Part shown: one piece after another, positions 47,289 to 58,921 of the stretch | Position numbering within the stretch: position 1 is the first letter of the stretch | How the letters are laid out: the number at the start of each line of letters is the position of its first letter | Assembly: GCA_033239125.1 (NCBI GenBank) | Contig: BSWB01000004.1 | Coordinates: 137,094,426-137,158,425 of the forward strand | Origin: Fagopyrum homotropicum | Taxonomy: Eukaryota; Streptophyta; Magnoliopsida; Caryophyllales; Polygonaceae | Length of the DNA: 64,000 nucleotides | Direction: 5' to 3' | The notes under the pieces: model-generated | The model's input: only the letters and a program-made list of their open reading frames with translations | Told to the model about the DNA's origin: nothing | The model's database searches: none | Program-made: the position numbers and the translations under genes

Positions 47289-50200
47289 TTATCGGGGAAG
47301 ACCCTTCGTAAAAATGTCTGCGTACTGAAAAGCCGAAGGTACGTGAAGAACTCTAACGTGACCACGGGCAACCTTGTCGTGGACGAAATGGATGTCGATC
47401 TCAATGTGATTGGTCCGTTGATGTTGAACTAGGTTGCTGGCAAGGTAAGTAGCAGAGATGTTGGATGTGTATACAATGGATGCCTTGGAAAGCGGACAAT
47501 GGAGCTCAAGTAAGAGGTTCCGCAACCATGAACATTCTGACACAACATTGGCAACCCCTCTATATTCTGCCTCTGCACTGGATCTAGACACGACAGATTG
47601 CCTTTTGGCAAACCACAAGATTAAAGTGTCATTGAAGAAAACACAGTAACTTGAGGTGGAGCGGCGTGTATCAGGGCAGCCTGCCCAATCAGCATCTGTA
47701 TAGGCAATAAGATCAGACTTCGGAGAGGAGGAGATGGTGATACCTAAAGACGACGTCCCAGAGATGTATCGGATGATGCACTTGAGAGCTGCAAAATGGG
47801 CTTCTCGAGGGTCGTGCATAAAAAGGCACACTTGCTGTACTGCAAAACTAATGTCGGACCGTGTGAAGGTGAGATACTGTAGTGCCCCGGCAAGACTACG
47901 ATAAAGTGTCGGATCACTAATAGCAGGGCTAGATGAAGCACTTAGCTTGACAGACGTTTCAGCTGGGGTAGTAGAGGGTTTGCAGTTAGACATCTTTGCT
48001 CTTTCAACAATTTCGCGAGCATATTTATCTTGGGAGAGGAATAAACCAGAGGATGTCCGACGAACAGAAATGCTCAAGAAATAGGAAAGAGGACCTAAGT
48101 CTTTCAAGGCAAATTCCTTACTCAGAAGCTTGATCAGATACTTGCGTAGGGCGTCAGAAGAAGCCATAAGGACAATGTCATCGACATATAGAAGCAGATA
48201 GGCAGTGTCGATCAGATCCTTGATTATAAATAAAAAGGGAGGAGTCACTCTTACTGCTAATAAAACCAATGCGATGGAGGAAGCCTGCAAAGCGTTGAAA
48301 CCATGCCCAAGGAGCTTGCTTCAGGCCATAGAGAGACTTTTGCAAAAGACAGACATGATTGGGTTTTGAGGGGTCGCGAAAACCCGGTGGTTGAAACATG
48401 TACACCGTTTCATTTAGATGGCCGTGGAGAAAAGCATTCTGAACATCCAATTGATGAATGGACCAAGAGCGGGATACGGCAATGCTAAGAACCATACGAA
48501 TGGTCGCTGGTTTTACAACAGGGCTGAAAGTCTCGTCACAGTTAATTCCAACCTACTGAGAACAACCTTTAGCAACTAACCGAGCCTTGTATTGCTCCAG
48601 GGAACCGTCAGACCTGTACTTATGCTTAAAAATCCACATGCATCGCACAATATTAGCATCCGCAGGACAAGGTATCAGGACCCACGTCTTATTCTGCATA
48701 AGGGCTCGATATTCATCAAGCATGGCAGCGGTCAATACGGGTCTTGAAGGGCTACATTGTGGGATTTGGGAATTGGTGATAAGGGAGCGGTTGACACGGA
48801 TAAGTCAAAAAAATGTTTGGGTTTAACAATGCCGAATTGACTTCTAATGTTTGGCCGGTTTGGTAAAGCGTCAACTGCTTGTATAGGTGCAGGAGAGGAT
48901 GGGGAAGAATTAATATGTTGGTGTGGGATAGTTGTTGGGCTAGTAGGAGGGGCTGGTCCAGTAAACTCGACGGGCTGATGGCATAATGGGCCTGACGAAC
49001 TGGTGGGGTCAGAAAACGTGGAGGGAGCTGGAGTGGGCCATGAGGAAATATGGTGGGCTGGCAGTTTGGTGGGCCAGCAGCGATGGGGTGTGTGGAAGCA
49101 GATGGGTTGGGTGAGCTGGGCCGCATATGAGAGTGTTGGGCCTGTGGCGGGGAAGCTGAATGTTGCCGGACCGGGCTGGTGAGAGAGCAAGGCTGCTGTG
49201 GGCCAGATCTAGCGGATGAAGAAGGCTGCTGGGCGGACAATAATTCACTGCTGAGATGTTCAAAAAAAATACCGAGAATTTGGATATCATTCGAATGGGT
49301 CGACAGTTCCGGGGAGACTCAAGACGAAGTAGCAAATGGGAAAATGTTCTCGTCGAAGGTGACATGACGGGAAATGATGATTTTATTTGTGGATCTATCT
49401 AGACATTTGTAACCTCGATGATGGGTGGGATACCCAAGAAACACACACGGTGTAGTGCGGTGTTGGAGTTTGTGTGAGATAGTGGCACTTTGATTTGGAT
49501 AGCAAAGACAACCAAATACTCGGAGATGATTGAGGGAAGGTGTTGTAAGATACAACAATTGGGTGGGAGATTTGTTTTGAATGGAGACCGAGGGTAGAAT
49601 GTTAAGTAGATAACATGAAGTTTCCACGGCGTGAGGCCAAAAGGTGACGGGAATAGAGGCATGAAACAAGAGAGAACGCATCATATTATTGATTGTCCGG
49701 ATGACACGTTCGGCTTTGCCATTTTGAGGGGACGTGTGAGGACATGAAAATCGAAAAACGATGCCATGATGAACAAAGAACTTGTGGAAGTTGTTGTTGT
49801 TATACTCACGGCCCATGTCACACTAGAAGCTTTTGATATTTTTTTGAAATTGTGTTTTGACTAGTTGATGAAATTGCACGAAAAGATCAAAGACTTGAGA
49901 TTTAAACTTGATCGGGAAGATCCATAAGTAATGTGTGAAATCATCAAGAAAAAACAAGTAATATTTAAAACCTTCCCTACTTGGGATAGGAGAGGTCCAA
50001 AGATCACTATGAATTATATCAAAAGGTGCAAAAGAACTAGTTTGTGAGCGCTCAAACGGAAATTTATGATGTTTTTCTAATTGACAAGCATGACAAAGAG
50101 GAGACAATTTGTGCTTGTAGCACTTGAAAAAAAGAAGCATTCCTAAGAAAATCTAAAACACGCGTGCCAGGATGACCAAGACGTGCATGCCAAAGGCTGG

Positions 50201-50615
50201 AGGACTCGACGGACAGGGCTTGATGATGACTGGAAGGTGGATGACTGACAGGATAGAGCTCCCCGGAACTATTACACCTCAGATGGATTTTCCCCGTTTG
50301 TAGATCCTTCACAGAAAAACCAAAAGGGTCAAACTCTACAGAAGCATTGTTATCAGTGGTAAAACGTCTAATAGAGACTAAGTTTTTGATAATTTTTGGG
50401 GCTATGAGGACGTTGGATAAGCGGAGAGGTTGGTTTGTGGTGGGTATGGTGGTTTCTCCAAGAGCTGTAGAGGAAATACGCATACCAGTCCCAACAATTA
50501 TCGAATTTGATAAACCATTATGAGAAAAAGATGAGAGAGAACCTGAATTATTCGTTATGTGTGATGTCGCTCCCGTGTCCATATACCAATAATTATCCGT
50601 CGGATTGAGAGACAT
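47289..50615 (-). pseudogene. Copia Pol: protease, integrase, reverse transcriptase, RNase H
   Basis: Read from 50615 leftward on the minus strand. The protease motif WYMDTGATSHIT comes first, then the pre-integrase motif LWHARLGHPG. The integrase zinc motif CHACQLEKHHKFPF and core follow (IIHSDLW, LDDFTHYLWIF, HTSPQNGKAERVIR). Next is reverse transcriptase (QYKARLVAKGCSQ, QLDVQNAFLHG, LYVDDIVLMA) and finally RNase H (DADWAGCPDTRRSTSSYCVF, SSAEAEYR), ending near 47289 with YADIFTKGLPR. TAG stops at 49823-49825 and 48553-48555 fall in otherwise conserved contexts, and frameshifts near 48200, 48740 and 49320 break the frame. The active-site residues themselves are kept. Confidence 0.92.
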
Positions 50616-50632
50616 AATAGCAAATGAATAGT

Positions 50633-51641
50633 CTAACTCAATGGGATGGAAAGTTGAGGCCAGATGGGCCTTTGCAGAAGACTGGGACGGATTGGGCCCA
50701 AGAATGCCTTGCTGAGGGTAAGGGCAAGGAGGCCGGACTGGGCTGCCAGAAAATTGGGCCTAATACCAGGCCACTGGAGACGACCCATTAGGGTTGTTGC
50801 ACGGTGTAGAGGTCTGCTGGGGCTGTTGCACAGGGAGCCAGCCGAAGGGAGAACGCCACACAAAGCGTTGTTGGGGTTGCGAACTGCTGGTATTCCGGCC
50901 ACACCCCTTGCGACCACGACCGCGCTTGCCGGACGGCGACTCCGAAGCGGTGCCAGGCGGTGGTCGGAGAAGAGCTCGACGAATGGGCTGCTGTGAGAGC
51001 GGTGGAGGGGCTCGATGAGGTCTGCGACGCCATACGGGTTTCTTCAAGTAACAATTGAGATCGAGCTTTTGTGAAACTCGGAAGTGGATCAGTTTGTTGA
51101 ATAAAACTCGCAGCAGCGTTATATTCCGCAGGTAAACCCGAAATAAGTTGTAGAACGAGACGGGTTTCAGGAACCGGGGAGCCAACTCCTTTGAATTGAT
51201 CTGCCAAAGACTTAAGTTGAAGACAATAAGCTTTAATTGATGCAAAGCCAGATAACTTACAATTGGAGAACTCATGTTCGAGATAAACTGCACGAGTGTT
51301 CTTGTTATCTTGAAAAATGTCTTGAACTCGATTCCATGCCTGAAGCGCAGTATCATCAGAGTCAAGGATTTGCAACAGAATATCCTGAGAGACGGTGCTA
51401 TAAATCCATTGGAGAACCGCAACGTCGACTTGAAGCCATAACGAATCATCAATATCCGTTGGCTTGGGAACCTTCGCATCGATATGATCGAGAACGTTGT
51501 GTGCTTTGCTTTCGCAGTAACGCGAAAAAGTGTTACCCAAGACGCATATGGAGTGTCATGGTCGAGGACGAGGGAAATGTTGTTCTTGATGTTGGAGATT
51601 CCTAATGCAGAATGGAAAGAAGGTTTCCGTTCGGCGGCCAT
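50633..51641 (-). pseudogene. Copia Gag
   Basis: Capsid protein of the copia element. The frame at 50788-51540 contains the UBN2-type Gag core (LWLQVDVAVLQWIYSTVSQD, LQAWNRVQDIFQDN, SGLPAEYNAAASFI), followed by a Ser/Thr-rich tail. The N-terminal start MAAERKPSFHSALGISNIKN lies in another frame (from 51641), so a frameshift near 51530 separates them. A basic, Gly/Arg-rich stretch (GKRGRGRKGCGRN) precedes the link to the protease. No intact zinc knuckle is visible. Confidence 0.85.
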
Positions 51642-51719
51642 CGAAGAACGTGAATGAAGGGGAACGTAGGGTTTAGAAAAAGAGCGGAAGAGATTTGAGG
51701 AACGATAAGTCTGATACTA

Positions 51720-51840
51720 TGTGAGAATAGAATGAATTCCCCTTAGGGTTTCCGTCATCAGACGGCTCACATTAATAATAAGTAGAGTTTACATAATTAC
51801 AATAGGGCACCCTATATTTACATATTTACATAAACTATCA
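51720..51840 (-). repeat. Copia 5' LTR
   Basis: 121 bp, paired with 47105-47225, with about six differences (roughly 5%). Its inner end abuts the iMet-like primer site. Confidence 0.93.
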
Positions 51841-52089
51841 AAGATGATGAAGATGAAGATGAATGATGCATTTGTTTTTTTTTGATAAACTAATGAATGA
51901 TTCATTTGTTGATTGCACTTGTTTTAATAATTATGTTTTTTATTTTCATTGTTTCACTATTAAAAATAATTAGTGGAGAGAACAATTATTTTTATTTAAA
52001 TAACACTAACTAGTAAAACATAAAAAATAAAAGTTTTGGAAACAAAAATACACTAGTGTAAGTATTTTAAAAAACATTTTCCGCCGCGT

Positions 52090-52335
52090 GTTTAGCCACG
52101 GAGGTAGAAACGCGGTGACTAACTGCGTTTCTCCCCTTTATTTATTTATTTTTTAATTTTCCGTTTGTTTTTTTACGATGATGGTTGTGCATAGCGTTTC
52201 TTTATAGAAGAAACGCGGTGAGTCACCGCGCTTGTATTCCAAACCTGACCACTTCGTGTATTTCGGAAAAAAACTTTCACCCGAACCTAGTTTTGGAAAA
52301 TTTTTTATAACTTCGTTTATAACGGCGAAGAATTC
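52090..52335 (-). repeat. Right TIR of the PMD-MULE
   Basis: Complement of the left TIR. It contains AACGCGGTGAGTCACCGCG and AACGCGGTGACTAACTGCG palindromic words. Confidence 0.85.
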
Positions 52336-53498
52336 GTTTTTATAATCGAAATTTTTAAAAAAATTATTAGCACATATATATAAACTATGACATAAAACTA
52401 AATCAATTTAATTTGATTGTCATGTCATCAACTTATTCCTAAAATATTAATATTTTTGGCAACTAATCTTCAATAAATTTTTCTAGGGCTAATTTGGTAA
52501 GTAGGCTTTATTCAGTTTTTAATGTAGTAAATAAGCCTTTTCTATTTTCAATTAAGTAAGTGTACCCAAATTATTCTTTTACTGTTAACCTAATTTTAAT
52601 TCTCATATGAGCAGCAACCCTCTAAATTCTCTAGCTTCAACACCCCCATCTCTCACCTCTACATTCTCTCTCTCGCTTCAACACCACCCACAACAACGCC
52701 TCTAGATTCTGACTTCCTACAACTCCTCGCCAATGTCGGAGCGAAGACCACCACCGCCGTCGCTGTTGCTTCTTGTTGAGCCCTAATTTTTCTCTCACTT
52801 TGTTTCAGGTTGGATCTGGATTTAGTCACTCTGTCTACCAAATGCAAATTCGAAGGAACCTTTTCTAGTATCTACTAATTGGAGACATTTGAGTTCAAAG
52901 GAACCTTTTCTGGTATCTACTAATTGCGAATTCGAATGAATTCAGCTAGTCAACTTTGTTGGTCAGAGAAGATCTTATGCAAATACCCTCTTTCAATCAA
53001 CATCCTTTAACAGTAAAGCCTTAGGAGATTACGTACACCTAAATTGGGTATTGCAGCATATTTTTGTGATCATCTTTGTATTGTTTTTCATCTTTTACCT
53101 CTTGCGCTTGGACTTGAGGGAATGCAGATTGGGCATTGTTGTGCCAATTTTGCTTCCTCTGGTTTATGAACCAATTGTTGTTCTACTTGAGCTGCAGGCC
53201 CGTCTCCTCAACAAGTTTTGTCTTGTCATCTTCCTGCATTTTTATTAGCATGAAGATATTTGAACAGGGAAGTAAATACAAAGGGTTATAATAGTGTAAA
53301 CATTTACTACTTACAGTTCGATAAGGCCACTTTGAATGCTGTTGCCACCATTCCTTGAGGACAGAGGTGGTGTCACCTAGTAATAATCAGTTCATTGCAG
53401 TTTAATGAGCAAAACATAGTTGAAGTATTGACATTGCAGTGAGATCCTTGTAGAGCAAGATAAATGTGACAACTAAATCTAGATAAACTTGTGATTTC
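52336..53498. other. Intergenic DNA with a short direct duplication
   Basis: No gene identified. AAGGAACCTTTTCTAGTATC at about 52855 recurs almost unchanged at about 52900 (45-bp spacing). The C-rich stretch at 52610-52790 resembles a transcript leader but no following gene was found. Confidence 0.35.
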
Positions 53499-53825
53499 GA
53501 TATGTGAAAATTTCGGTATGTAAAATTTCAGTATGATAAAATTTCTGGTATGATAAAAATACAAATTATGGTATGTGAAAAAATATAATTATGGCATGTG
53601 AAAAAAAAATTCTGGTATGTGAAAATAAAATAATTCTGGTACGTGAAAAAAATACAATTCTGGTATGTGAAAAATACAATTCTGGTATGTGAAACAATTA
53701 TGGTATGTAAAAAATTCTGGTATTAAAATTCCGGGTTAAAAAAATTTTGGTATGTTATTTTGGTATGAAAAAATTCTGGTATGTAACTCTGGTATGAATA
53801 TAAAATTCTTGTATGACATTCATAT
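53499..53825. repeat. Degenerate minisatellite, unit about 20-25 bp
   Basis: About 15 copies of a phrase like ATTCTGGTATGTGAAAAATA, with variable A-runs and decay towards both ends. Confidence 0.8.
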
Positions 53826-54500
53826 CAAAAAAAATAAAAATAAAAAAATAAATAAATAAAAGACAAAAAAAGAAAAGAAAATAAAATAAAAATAAAATTC
53901 ACAATTCATGTAACATTTGAAAGATTTTGGCTAAATTCATTTATTTTTCTTTTTTTTAAATAGAAAAGTTAATTATTTTTACCTACCATTAAATATAAAA
54001 AATTGTGGGTACATTTACTAAAAACAAAACTAAAAAAGGCCTAGTTGGCCAAATTGTTTCATTTTTCTAAAATAAAACTATGAAATAGTCCATTTTTTTG
54101 TCATAAAATTTGGCACCAGGATTTTATTCAAAGTTGTTATTTTCTTGAAAAATTGTGAATCCGTAAACTTTATTAGACAATAGTTTATATACGAGGTATG
54201 TTTGTTACCATCAAAATCAAAATATATAGGAATCTGTAACAATATCGATACATTTATAAGTAAGACACAAGGATTCGAGCTTACCTTGTAGTCAATCGAT
54301 CAAGGTCACGGTTTGAAAAAAATAAGGTCATGTTTGAGATTTTGTTAACCATTTGCCACATGATAGCCACATGGCATGAACGTGAGGGTCAGTGTATGTA
54401 TTAGTGCATGAGTAGCTACTTTTAGCCGTTGTGTTTCTTGTGATATGTTTCGTATATTATAAGAGAAGAGTTGGTTTTGGTGTTCATAGTATGAATATAG
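53826..54500. other. Intergenic DNA and 3' flank of the LSI2-like gene
   Basis: AT-rich with A-runs at the left. No gene was seen; the last 200 bp probably include the 3' UTR of the minus-strand transporter. Confidence 0.4.
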
Positions 54501-55976
54501 TTATGAGAGCATTATAATAGCAAGTCCAATGGCGGTGACAATAATGGTGGAAGGAAGACCAAAGATAAGATGTTGCCAAAAGGAGAGGGTGAACTTCAAG
54601 TGGGGAGGGGACAGCCGAGCCTGCTCGCACACTATCAAGTTCGCAGCTGACCCCACCAACGTCAGGTTGCCGGCCACGGTGCTCACCCAAGCAAGTACCA
54701 GCCATGCTTTCTTCTCATACTCGGGCGACACTTTCTTTGCTGATTCTGCAATTCTACTTCCCAACAGCAGCACTGCACATAACAGATTCAACCAAATCAA
54801 CCAACATACCCGAAACCCGACCCGACTACTTCAAATTACAGGAAAGCATACCAGTAGGCACATTTGAAATGAGGTTGGAGAGGATGATGACGACAAAGGA
54901 AAGCATCGCTAAGCCAGTGACTGTATTTATCTGTGCATAAGGCTCCATCACATCCCAAAACGCACCAGGTATCCCCGTCGCGTCGAACCCCTCCACTGCC
55001 ATGAACATCCCGCTGAAGAACACCAAAATCGAATACGATACCTGCAATTCGATCCATGTCATCTCATTTTACTAATTCACTACTTGCGATGATGATGAGA
55101 GTGTAAGAGATGGTCGACCTTGTCCAGGCAAGGCTGAGCGTCTTTGAAATCAAGAGCCACCAAAGCGAGGGCGGCACAAATGGCGCTCCACGACATGTCA
55201 AGACCGGCCACCATGGAAACCAACATTCCTGCTGTAACCACATAAACACAACTCTTCCATGCCACTCTCTTCCAATAATCATGGTTAGTGTCTTCTTCTA
55301 GTATCAAGATCGGATCCAGAAGAGGAACTAACCTCTCATCAGACGGAGAAGCAAGGCCGCGCCAGAAAAGACAGAGAAGGATGACGACATTCACAAGAAC
55401 CCCAACTATGGCAGCAGGAAGCAAGGTTTTCAAGAAATCAAGAAACGAGATGTTCCCCTTGAGAGCAATCACAAGGTTCTGCGGGTTCCCGATGGGGGTA
55501 GCCGAGGATCCGATATTGGCACCGGAGGCGAGTGCGAGGAGGAAAGGGAGGGGCGAAATTCCGCCGCCGTTTGAGTCGACATGCTGAAGGAGGTAGCGGG
55601 TGAGGGCGACGCAGGAGGTGTCGTTGGTGAGGAGGGCAGAGGAGGAGGCGGAGATGACGCAGACACGGGCGGCGAAGTCGCGGGGACCGAGGCTGCGCCA
55701 CGTTAGAAGGGTGCTTAGGTTTTCGAAGAGGCCGGCTCGCTCTAGGTAGACCACTAGGGCCATCGTCCCGAAGAGGAGGCCGAGGATGGATAAGTCGACC
55801 GAGGAATAGGCTTCGTCCGGCGTGATTACGCCGGAGACTACCATTAACGCCGCGGAGATGAGTGAACCCCCTGTCCGGCCTACCGGCAGCACTGGGATGG
55901 CCGGGAATACTGCCAATAGCCAGAATAGCCCGAAGGCTATGCAGCCTGCCACCGTGGCGTATGTAGTCGAAGCCAT
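54501..55976 (-). CDS. LSI2-like silicon/arsenite efflux transporter (ArsB/NhaD-type permease)
   Basis: Predicted plasma-membrane exporter of the ion transporter superfamily. Plant LSI2 proteins move silicic acid (and arsenite) out of root cells. Three exons on the minus strand with GT-AG introns: 55119-55976, 54852-55041 and 54501-54772, total 439 residues, slightly shorter than the roughly 470 of rice Lsi2. There are about ten hydrophobic segments. Family signatures are VVSGVITPDEAYSSVDLSIL, SSALLTNDTSCVALTRYLL, GANIGSSATPIGNPQNLVIA, ALDFKDAQPCLDKVSYSILV (spanning the first splice), FFSGMFMAVEGF, LSNLISNVPTVLLLGSRIAE (spanning the second splice) and WVSTVAGNLTLVGSAANLIV. The frame is intact. 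The substrate is inferred from family similarity and is not shown by the sequence. Confidence 0.88.
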
Positions 55977-56849
55977 TACATGTTTCTTCAGTCAGACATC
56001 AATGAATGATTATAATATTATACTGTGAAAGCAGGAAATATCTGATATTCTGATGCTAATGCTATATGGGGGAGGTTTACATGTGCATTTCTCATCTCTT
56101 ATTAATTCGTGTCTCCTGGTTTTTGCCTTGTCGCTTTTCATCAATAAATTCATTAAATTGTGTCCCAATCAAATCAACTCAATGCAATCGATATATATCC
56201 TACTAAAATGTATTCATAAGAGCCCAGCCTGGAATGGGAGCCATGCCGAAGTCAGATTTTTGAGTGAGAGTTGATGAATGTTTGAAGAACGATTGGTTAG
56301 ACTGATACCATAAAGGATGGCTTGTCTTAGTTGCACCCAAAATATTGCAACCAATTCACTTGCAAAATGCAAATGATGTAACATTACAGCCAATTCACTG
56401 CAAATGATGTCCTTTCATGAATTTTGACGGCTGATTAGAATGTTGACAAGTGGTAATGCAACAAGCAAATTGCTAATCTTTTTATTTTTTTCATTTATCT
56501 TCATTCATGAATGTAGATTAACTTTACTAATATATATAATTAGTTTTTCTTTTTTTGATAAAAATATGTATAATTAGTTAACTTTACTAATTTGAATGTT
56601 GATTAATTTTGGTAAAATTGGCAAACTAGCCCTTTTAAGCAAATCAATTGAGAAACAAAACTCATAGTATTTGGGTTTGGTATTTTGACCCCCTATAAAA
56701 TAGACTAGAGAAAATATAGTACAAAAAGAGGACAAAGTTTGACAACCCATCGGATGTGACATGTTGTACTATCTCACATGTCACATCAATCAGTAAAATG
56801 AATTCTCATCATCCTCACTTTCTCACCTATTACCCAAAAATCCGCTTAC
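55977..56849. promoter_or_regulatory. Upstream region of the LSI2-like gene
   Basis: Contains the minus-strand 5' leader and promoter. A TATATAT word at about 56191-56197 is a possible TATA element about 215 bp before the ATG. Beyond about 56300 the sequence is AT-rich with no other feature. Confidence 0.35.
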
Positions 56850-57790
56850 CCAACTAATGTCACAATTATACCCAAAATAAAATTTTCAAAGTACATAAAC
56901 ATACTCGAAAACAACATACCCAAAAATCAAATGTCAAAATAAAACCATATTCATAAATTGGATAATATTTTATATTTATACCCAATTTAAACATCACTTA
57001 ATACAAAAACCATACCCAATTTAAATTTATCATACCCAAAATTTTAAAACTTGATATTGTACACAAACATCAATATCAAATGATATTTGGTCATTACCCA
57101 AAAAATCCGCTTGACATTTGATCATTATAACACATTTTGAATAACCATAAAACATACCCACGATATCACTTTAAATATACTTAATAATAAAAAATATATT
57201 ACAAAGTCAATACACGTATATAAGCATACCCAAATAATGTTACAATCATACCCAAAAATAAATTTGTAAAATACATAAACATACTCGAAAATAACATACC
57301 CAAAAAATCAAATATCAAAATAAAACCATATCCATTAACTTGATAATATTTTATATTTATACCCAATGTAAACATCACTTAATACAAAAACCATACTCAA
57401 TTTAAAATTTTCATACCCAAAATTTTCAAAACTCGATATTGTACACAAACATCAATATCAAATGACATTTGGTCATTACCCAAAAATCCGCTTGATATTT
57501 GATCATTATAACACAGTTTGGGTAACCATAAAACATACTCGCGATATTACTTTAAATATATACTTAATAATTAGAAATATACTATAAAGCCAATACATGT
57601 ATAAAGCATACCCAATTTGAATTTGTCATATCCAAATTTTACACAAATCGATATTGTACACAAACACCAATACCAAATGACATTTGGTCATTGTAACACA
57701 GTTTGGGTAACCATAAAACATACCCAAAAAATATCACTTTAAGCATACTCAACAATAAGAAACATACAACAAAAACAATAAACATATACT
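56850..57790. repeat. Tandem repeat, period about 380 bp
   Basis: The phrase ACATAAACATACTCGAAAAC at about 56893 recurs 380 bp later at about 57273, and the following roughly 300 bp (GATAATATTTTATATTTATA, CATCACTTAATACAAAAACC, TGATATTTGGTCATTACCCA-like words) repeat in register. A third, partial copy covers about 57600-57790. Each unit is strewn with CATACCCAAA words. No coding capacity. Confidence 0.82.
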
Positions 57791-58200
57791 CAATAATTAA
57801 TAAAAATACTACAATTCATACTTGGGTAACGAAAACAATGTGACCCAAAAAAATTAAACATTCATGGACTTGAAAATTTCATCAAACTAGCTACATTAAC
57901 CAAAATTTTTTAGTAAACATGTAAAAAAAATACTTAAATTAAAAGTAAACATCTAATCACCATCATTTCAATTAGAGAAATTATTGCCCCTACTTTCTAG
58001 TTCTCATACCTACTTTTTCTTCCTTTTCTATAGAAGCCTAGTTTGTAAAAGAGAATTTTAAGGAGTCCTATTCCCCTAATTAAGTCATTAATTTTTATTT
58101 CTAAATATCATTTTATCAATATGTATAATTGGTTAACTTTACTCATACTTACCAAAAATCTTACTACTTAATTAATCAAATTTAATAACATAAATACAAC
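57791..58200. other. AT-rich intergenic DNA
   Basis: No gene or bounded element was recognised. Confidence 0.45.
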
Positions 58201-58208
58201 GTTTAATT

Positions 58209-58764
58209 AGGGATGAACATAGTCCAAATCGAACCGAATAGCAATAAATTGAATAGAACCTAAAATCAATTTTCCTAAAAATTGAACCGATAACTGAACC
58301 TATAAATGTAAGTTTAGTTTCGTCTTGAACCTAAAACCAAAAATTAGAAATATTAGAACCAAAAACCATACCTATTAGATGGTTTCTGACCAAATCCGAC
58401 CTAAAAAGTAAAGTAAAAGGTACAAACATTTAAATACTACTAAAAAAATAAAAACTACAATGTAAAGTATAAATGTATCACTCTCATTTATTCCGATAAA
58501 GATATCAAATATTATTATATTTAAATCTAAATATATCTCGATAAAAATAACAAGTATGAGTCTGTCTTCTTTTTTATCTTTTTTAAAATAAATAAATTAA
58601 AAGTCAACTTTTCGGTTTATTATCCAATAACCGAACTTGAACCTATTTTCTAAAGTATGCAAACCTAAAACCGAACCTAAATTATCGGTTGTCAGTTGAG
58701 TCTAGACCCAAATCACTCGGTTTGGTTAAGTTCGGTAAACCCAACATAACATGCTACACCCCAT
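58209..58764. mobile_element. hAT-like MITE with CCGAAC-rich interior
   Basis: A 556-bp segment between two copies of the 8-bp word GTTTAATT (58201-58208 and 58765-58772). The left end is AGGGATGAACATAG and the complement of the right end is ATGGGGTGTAGCATG, giving short imperfect inverted ends like those at 26009. The interior repeats AACCGAA / GAACCTAAA words. The 8-bp TSD supports hAT; the terminal base assignment is ambiguous by a few bases. Confidence 0.65.
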
Positions 58765-58921
58765 GTTTAATTAACAAGCTTACTATTAGGGTGGACAAAC
58801 GCCTCACAAAGGTAGAGTCTGCATGCGCCGAGGGCTTGGGACGCATATACTCTCATTTTATTTTAACAAATTATAAAAAGAAAATATAAAAATCTACGTT
58901 GTCGAGAATCAAACCCGGGTA

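Larger units (their letters stand above)
47105..51840 (-). mobile_element. Ty1/copia retrotransposon with 121-bp LTRs
   Basis: A complete 4,736-bp element on the minus strand. LTRs at 47105-47225 and 51720-51840 are both 121 bp, begin TGTGAG and end TATCA, and differ at about six positions. The 5-bp duplication AAGAT flanks it (47100-47104 and 51841-51845). Next to the 5' LTR is a diverged initiator-tRNA primer site (AGTATCAGA on the minus strand), and next to the 3' LTR a G-rich polypurine tract. Gag, protease, integrase, reverse transcriptase and RNase H are recognisable in the copia order. The small size and short LTRs suggest an Ale-like lineage; this is an inference. Confidence 0.93.
40872..52335 (+). 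mobile_element. Large MULE carrying transposase and a plant-mobile-domain (PMD) gene
   Basis: The 11.5-kb element has inverted ends of about 240 bp (40872-41110 and 52090-52335). Their outermost bases are GAATTCTTC / GAAGAATTC, flanked by TTTTTTATA on the left and GTTTTTATA on the right, an approximate 9-bp target duplication. The TIRs carry repeated palindromes of the type ACGCGGTGA.TCACCGCGT. Inside, on the plus strand, are a MULE transposase (42366-44556) and a separate multi-exon PMD protein gene (44727-47129 and beyond). A 4.7-kb copia element (47105-51840) was inserted later; without it the MULE is about 6.7 kb. Both genes are disabled mainly by in-frame stops. Confidence 0.9.

Noticed and set aside
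48732..49365. Long overlapping Pro/Ser-rich minus-strand frames
   Set aside because: Alternative frames of the copia variable region between integrase and reverse transcriptase; not separate genes.
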